Source: an uncultured Eubacteriales bacterium (GTDB lineage Bacteria; Bacillota; Clostridia; Lachnospirales; Lachnospiraceae). From it: a stretch of DNA of 7,145 bases. Below the pieces are notes generated by a model. It ran no database searches. It saw only the letters and a program-made list of their open reading frames with translations, and was not told the DNA's origin. The position numbers were made by a program, and so were the translations under genes. Positions 6,943 to 7,145 of this stretch are shown one piece after another (position 1 is the stretch's first letter; every line of letters begins with the position of its first letter). Location: positions 1 through 7,145 of the forward strand of contig ONWL01000070.1 in NCBI GenBank assembly GCA_900321525.1, given 5' to 3'.

Positions 6943-6961
6943 GGTTCAGGGAATCGTTTAA
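6881..6961 (+). pseudogene. possible 3' tail of a plus-strand gene
   Basis: The plus frame reads LTVFGDSRDLGLF then CSDHEVDMVQGIV and a TAA at 6959-6961. A strong terminator begins 20 nt later on the same strand, a normal stop-to-stem distance, yet no other plus-strand gene in the window would need it. The frame is open only back to a TAG at 6857, where it overlaps clear integrase sequence on the other strand, so at most about 26-30 codons can belong to it. I do not recognise the protein. It may be chance. Confidence 0.3.
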
Positions 6962-6981
6962 TCCCGATCAAAAAATAACCC

Positions 6982-7015
6982 AAATCCCGTGGATGAAAAT
7001 CCACGGGATTTTTTT
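6982..7015 (+). terminator. strong intrinsic terminator with GAAA loop
   Basis: AAATCCCGTGGAT (6982-6994) pairs perfectly with ATCCACGGGATTT (6999-7011) over 13 bp, loop GAAA, followed by further T to 7015. On the other strand a T-rich stretch (TTATTTTTTG) is set off by several bases from the stem, so it works best in the plus direction. It insulates the downstream promoter from the broken genes to the left. Confidence 0.92.
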
Positions 7016-7026
7016 ATGCTTTGCCG

Positions 7027-7057
7027 TTGACTCTTCCCCTGGGGCACCCTTTATCGT
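7027..7057 (+). promoter_or_regulatory. putative MerR/BmrR-type activated promoter
   Basis: TTGACT (7027-7032) and TATCGT (7052-7057) are separated by 19 bp, the long spacing used by MerR-family activators. The spacer carries CCCCTGGGG (7036-7044) within a degenerate dyad. The layout resembles the known Bacillus bmr promoter, which also begins TTGACTCT and has CCCCT followed by GG in a 19-bp spacer. A standard reading with a 17-bp spacer gives TTTATC, a weaker -10. The regulator is not in the window. Transcription would start near 7064. Confidence 0.5.
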
Positions 7058-7087
7058 GTGATACATGAAAGGAGTGCAATATCGGTC

Positions 7088-7145
7088 ATGAAGGAAAGAT
7101 ACGGCTTTTGGAGCAATCTGAAATATGTCATACGCGGCATGAAAA
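7088..7145 (+). CDS. probable ABC transporter (permease/ATP-binding), first 19 codons
   Basis: From an ATG at 7088 the frame reads MKERYGFWSNLKYVIRGMK and runs off the right edge. This short aromatic and basic start is like the N-terminus of Firmicute ABC half-transporters, which precede the first membrane helix with a similar stretch, but 19 residues are too few for proof. AAAGGAG (7068-7074) lies 13 nt upstream, longer than usual. An eight-codon frame (7065-7091) ends in a TGA that overlaps this ATG. With the MerR-type promoter ahead, an inducible drug or peptide exporter would fit (inference). Confidence 0.45.
   Translation, partial: MKERYGFWSNLKYVIRGMK

Noticed and set aside
7065..7091. 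Eight-codon leader peptide MKGVQYRS before the ABC gene
   Set aside because: It has no RBS of its own and begins at the predicted transcript start; the overlap with the next ATG is noted only as a finding detail.
1..7145. CRISPR array, tRNA or rRNA genes, complete insertion sequence
   Set aside because: No regularly spaced repeats, no tRNA-like cloverleaf and no paired terminal repeats with a transposase were seen by eye on either strand.

Overview
The window looks like chromosome from a Clostridia/Lachnospiraceae-type Firmicute. The grounds are strong GGAGG-type ribosome binding sites, sigma-A promoters with TATAAT-like -10 boxes, long stem T-tract terminators, and a gene set typical of that group (PyrH, bacterial Tam41-like protein, CLC with CLC-F-like motifs, CBS-pair protein, RqcH/NFACT). 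The taxon is an inference from protein style; no rRNA or other marker is present.

Left part (1-1450, minus strand): the 5' end of pyrH (UMP kinase) runs off the left edge with its own promoter, and upstream of it lies a complete Tam41-family gene, a predicted CDP-diacylglycerol synthase. A 317-bp intergenic region carries divergent promoters for this gene and for a CLC antiporter gene on the plus strand (1643-2908).

Middle part (2909-5775): a bidirectional terminator separates the CLC gene from a convergent two-CBS-domain gene (3078-3521, minus; GTG start preceded by a good RBS). A 375-bp divergent intergenic region with leader hairpins leads to rqcH (3897-5672, plus), the NFACT protein of ribosome quality control. 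A nested-stem bidirectional terminator follows it.

Right part (5876-7145) is a rearranged segment. A radical-SAM/SPASM-like gene has lost its 5' half, including the CxxxCxxC cluster motif, and is joined at about 6546-6553 to the 3'-truncated remnant of a tyrosine recombinase on the same strand. Beyond it, a short plus-strand open frame ending at 6961 with a strong terminator directly after may be the tail of a third broken gene. Then a promoter with the 19-bp spacer and dyad typical of MerR/BmrR-family activation precedes the first codons of a probable ABC exporter (7088 onward, cut by the window edge).

The complete genes serve basic cell functions: nucleotide and phospholipid supply, anion export and translation rescue. 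The right-hand scar is the accessory part. I did not find a clear undescribed system. The best leads are the integrase/radical-SAM junction, the Tam41 gene beside pyrH, and the RqcH variant with Glu at the catalytic Asp position.
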